NCBI GenBank assembly: GCA_002335605.1
Contig: BEDY01000003.1
Location: forward strand, 1,674,001 to 1,738,000
Direction of reading: 5' to 3'
Origin: Prillingera fragicola
Lineage: Eukaryota; Basidiomycota; Tremellomycetes; Trichosporonales; Trichosporonaceae
DNA: 64,000 nucleotides
Shown here: positions 61,745-64,000 of the stretch, in pieces
Position numbering within the stretch: the first letter of the stretch is position 1
How the letters are laid out: each line of letters begins with the position of its first letter
Translations under genes and position numbers: made by a program
The notes under the pieces: model-generated
The model's database searches: none
The model's input: only the letters and a program-made list of their open reading frames with translations
What the model was told of the DNA's origin: nothing

Positions 61745-64000
61745 CTAGGGCCTAGGGCTGAGGGTATCCAGGCGGGCCGACTCTCGGACTCCACCCATAA
61801 CATTGGCGTGTAACCCAGTCATTCCCGGGCCCGCCCCGCCCCCGCCCATGACTCCACTCGCCACACTTACACCCGTGGGCGGCGGCGGACCGATGTCGTG
61901 CGCACCCTGGCCATGGCCGTGATGAACCTGGGCACTGGGTCCGCCTGGCCCTCCGCCTGGGCCATGAGGTCCTGGCTGGCCGGGTGGCGGATGCCCAGGT
62001 TGAGCACCTGTGCCACTCCCTTCGCCAAAAAAGTGGACCAGGAACGGTGGCCATTCGTGTAGATCAGCCGTGGCGGGTATGTCGTAAGACATGTCGGGCG
62101 GGGCACTCATGTGAGACTGCCCCATGTACGGGTGGACACGAGGGATGTACTGCTGAGTGTTTGATTGGCCAAGTCCCATGGCGTGCTGTGGTGGGTGTCC
62201 GTGAGACGACCCAGCGCGAGGGTCGTGAGAGTGTTGAAGGGGTTGAGGAGGAGGAGGTAGGGGATTGTGCGGATGGTGCTGATGAGGATTAACCGACGGT
62301 TGGCGGCCCGGAGGTCCCGTCGGTGTAAGTGTTCGACTTGGGTTCGAGCTGAACCACGTATTCGCAATGTCATTGGCCATGTCTTGAGGAGAAACCCCAG
62401 AAAATGAGCGTAGGGAGTGCACAGGCGTGCGAACATTTTGAAGAGCCGCTTCAAGGCGATTGCGGAGTGTGTGGCGAAGGCTGGGTGCCACTTGGTGTGT
62501 GTTGGTGAGTGTGTTGAGATGGTGTTGAATGAGGTTCAAGTCTTTCGACGTCAGCGGCAAAACCAGTACTGCAAAAAATAAATTTACGTACCCTCGGCCA
62601 GTGCTGCCCCAGTCGCCCAAGCATCGAGAAGAATAAGGGAGGCGCTGGTAATCATTACAAGGTCCCAACTGCTCCACACTTCGAACCCGGATGCCTCAAT
62701 TTTGAGAACGACCCGAGACGACTCCAGAAGCTCTTCACGGTCATGAGGTGTCGTAGTCATCACGTCGCGAAGAGGAAAGAATATTGAAAGCACGAAAAGC
62801 TTGTGAAGGTGATAGTTGAGGAGAATAACCGATCGTGTGTACAGGGTATCATTTGTGGCTGCAACATCAGCCTAGGCTTCCTTTCGTTTTTGCACTATGC
62901 AATGACTCACTCGCTCTGGCACTATTACTATACCACTCGTCAATCTCCATTGCCCATGCTCGAATGCCTGCCATGTCGTCGGGGCCTGCCTGAATTTGCC
63001 GGTTGTGCCTTGGCGCATCGAGATACACAGTCTGCCACACTGTCGGCAGCCCTCGGCCTACGAAACGGGGCATCCGGTGCTGCATAATCGCCAAGAGCTC
63101 GCCAATGAGCGATCCCGCTGTTGTTGGCGCCGAGGGTGCATTGGCTAAGAATGGCGGACTGGGTGGCGAGGGCGGTAGTGCCGGGCATATTAAGTGGAGG
63201 GAAGAATGTTCCAGCTCAATCGTCTGCAGAGTGGTCAGCAACTAGTCGCTCCACCATGACAGCAACCGCCACTCACCCGTAATCCCTCCCAAAGGCCCCT
63301 CCATTCATTTTGGCGTTTCCCGCCCTCTTCTGCCATTCCGTCAAGCAGCAGACGGTATGCCGTGTTTACCCACATCCCTACGGTGTCGACCCAACCAAGG
63401 GCGAGTAGCCCCACGAGAATAATCCCGAGTACATCATCCAGCTTTGCGCTCACGGGACCCTCGTCTGTATCCTCTAGCGTGCCACGGATAGAGCTCCCAG
63501 GAACGGCAAGGATACCAATTGCGCGGGTGACGGCCTGAAAGTATGCCGGTTGGTGCCGAGCCATCTCAGCTGCAGGATAGTGCCCGGCAGCAACGTAGAG
63601 GATGGAGACGGCCAGCAGTGGTGTGGGATGCACAAAGGATACTTGGCCCGAGAAAAAGTGCAAACCAGGCATATGTGATCGGAAGCTGGATGATTGGGCG
63701 GGTCAGCGTGGCAGCAAAGCATGCAGTGTTTATGGCCCGGACGCACCTCTCCCAGAGCGCACCCACAGCGTTTGGTGACCAGGCGTCGTTGGCAGCGAGG
63801 GCAGTTGGCAGCTCTGCCTTGAGTCTCGCAATGGCCCGCATTACCCCTGCGAACTCGGGTCCAGGCTCGGGCCCAGATAATGACGGCTGTAAGCCGCGCT
63901 CATCGATTGGAGAGTCGGCCATTGGCCCAAGGTCGAGGCTGAGCCCAACCCCACTGGCGCTGAGCTGGTTCAAGAGCTGCTCGAATCGTGCGTTGGCGGT
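61745..64000 (-). CDS. Fungal-specific transcription factor (middle homology region), 5' end outside window
   Basis: Partial: the N-terminus, where a Zn2Cys6 DNA-binding domain would be, lies beyond 64000. Exons read so far start with LNQLSASGVGLSLDLGPMAD. Introns rejoin ALWER to SFRSHMPGLHFFSGQVSFVH, then WEGLR to TIELEHSSLHLICP, then NSARA to TTNDTLYTRSVILLNYHLHK. The segment FVHPTPLLAVSILYVAAGHY, the helix DVLGIILVGLLALGWVDTVG and the LLNYHLHKLFVLSIFFPLRD helix fit the fungal_TF_MHR regulatory fold. The C-terminal 150 residues are Pro/His/Gly-rich and end at TAG 61745-61747. Target pathway unknown. Confidence 0.78.

Overview
This window is nuclear DNA of a basidiomycete yeast. The protein-coding genes are GC-rich and dense, lie on both strands, and are interrupted by many introns of mostly 35-60 bp. 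These introns have GTGAGT/GTAAGT-type donors and CTGAC or CTAAC branch sites 10-20 bp before the acceptor. Gene content (Fe-S L-serine dehydratase, FAN1, SMN, NRDE2, a YTH protein with an RRM, a Vip1-like RRM protein, ORMDL) together with intron style suggests a Tremellomycete, probably Trichosporonales. That placement is inference. I see no tRNA, rRNA, CRISPR array or autonomous transposon.

Layout. 1-1612 holds no supportable gene. 1613-7165 (minus): a UBA-plus-universal-stress-protein gene, then a YTH/RRM RNA-binding gene. 8888-18696: PRP24/SART3 (plus), TspO (minus), tRNA isopentenyltransferase MOD5 (plus), RIO1 kinase (plus). 19208-25211: ORMDL and RBM42-like (minus), a mitochondrial PPR-like gene (plus), a histidine phosphatase of the TFC7/YNL108C type (minus). 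26468-33053: ribosomal protein uL13 (minus), a TPT-family transporter (plus), complex I NDUFA5 (minus). 33054-41625: FAN1 nuclease and Vip1-like RRM protein (plus), EF-1alpha (minus). 42365-45187 is the least familiar segment: a cysteine-cluster/coiled-coil gene flanked by two inverted, diverged copies of a small gene, one apparently intact and one broken. 46397-64000: NRDE2 and TVP23 (plus), SMN (minus), a Rom2-type Rho GEF with two DH-like domains (plus), L-serine dehydratase (minus), and a Zn-cluster-type transcription factor cut by the window edge (minus).

How the genes relate. Most are single-copy housekeeping genes. An unusual share act on RNA: YTH, PRP24, MOD5, RBM42, Vip1, NRDE2, SMN, and RIO1 in ribosome maturation. 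There is no operon-like or biosynthetic cluster. Divergent pairs with short shared upstream regions are RBM42/PPR (about 166 bp) and NDUFA5/FAN1 (310 bp).

Main points for a second look: a GA-AG intron that seems unavoidable in the EF-1alpha gene; a UBA domain spliced onto a universal stress protein; tandem DH domains in the Rho GEF; the inverted gene duplication around the cysteine-cluster gene; possible dual-localisation starts in MOD5; and Ypk-type phosphosites in ORMDL. All splice sites were read by eye from sequence and protein continuity, without transcript data.
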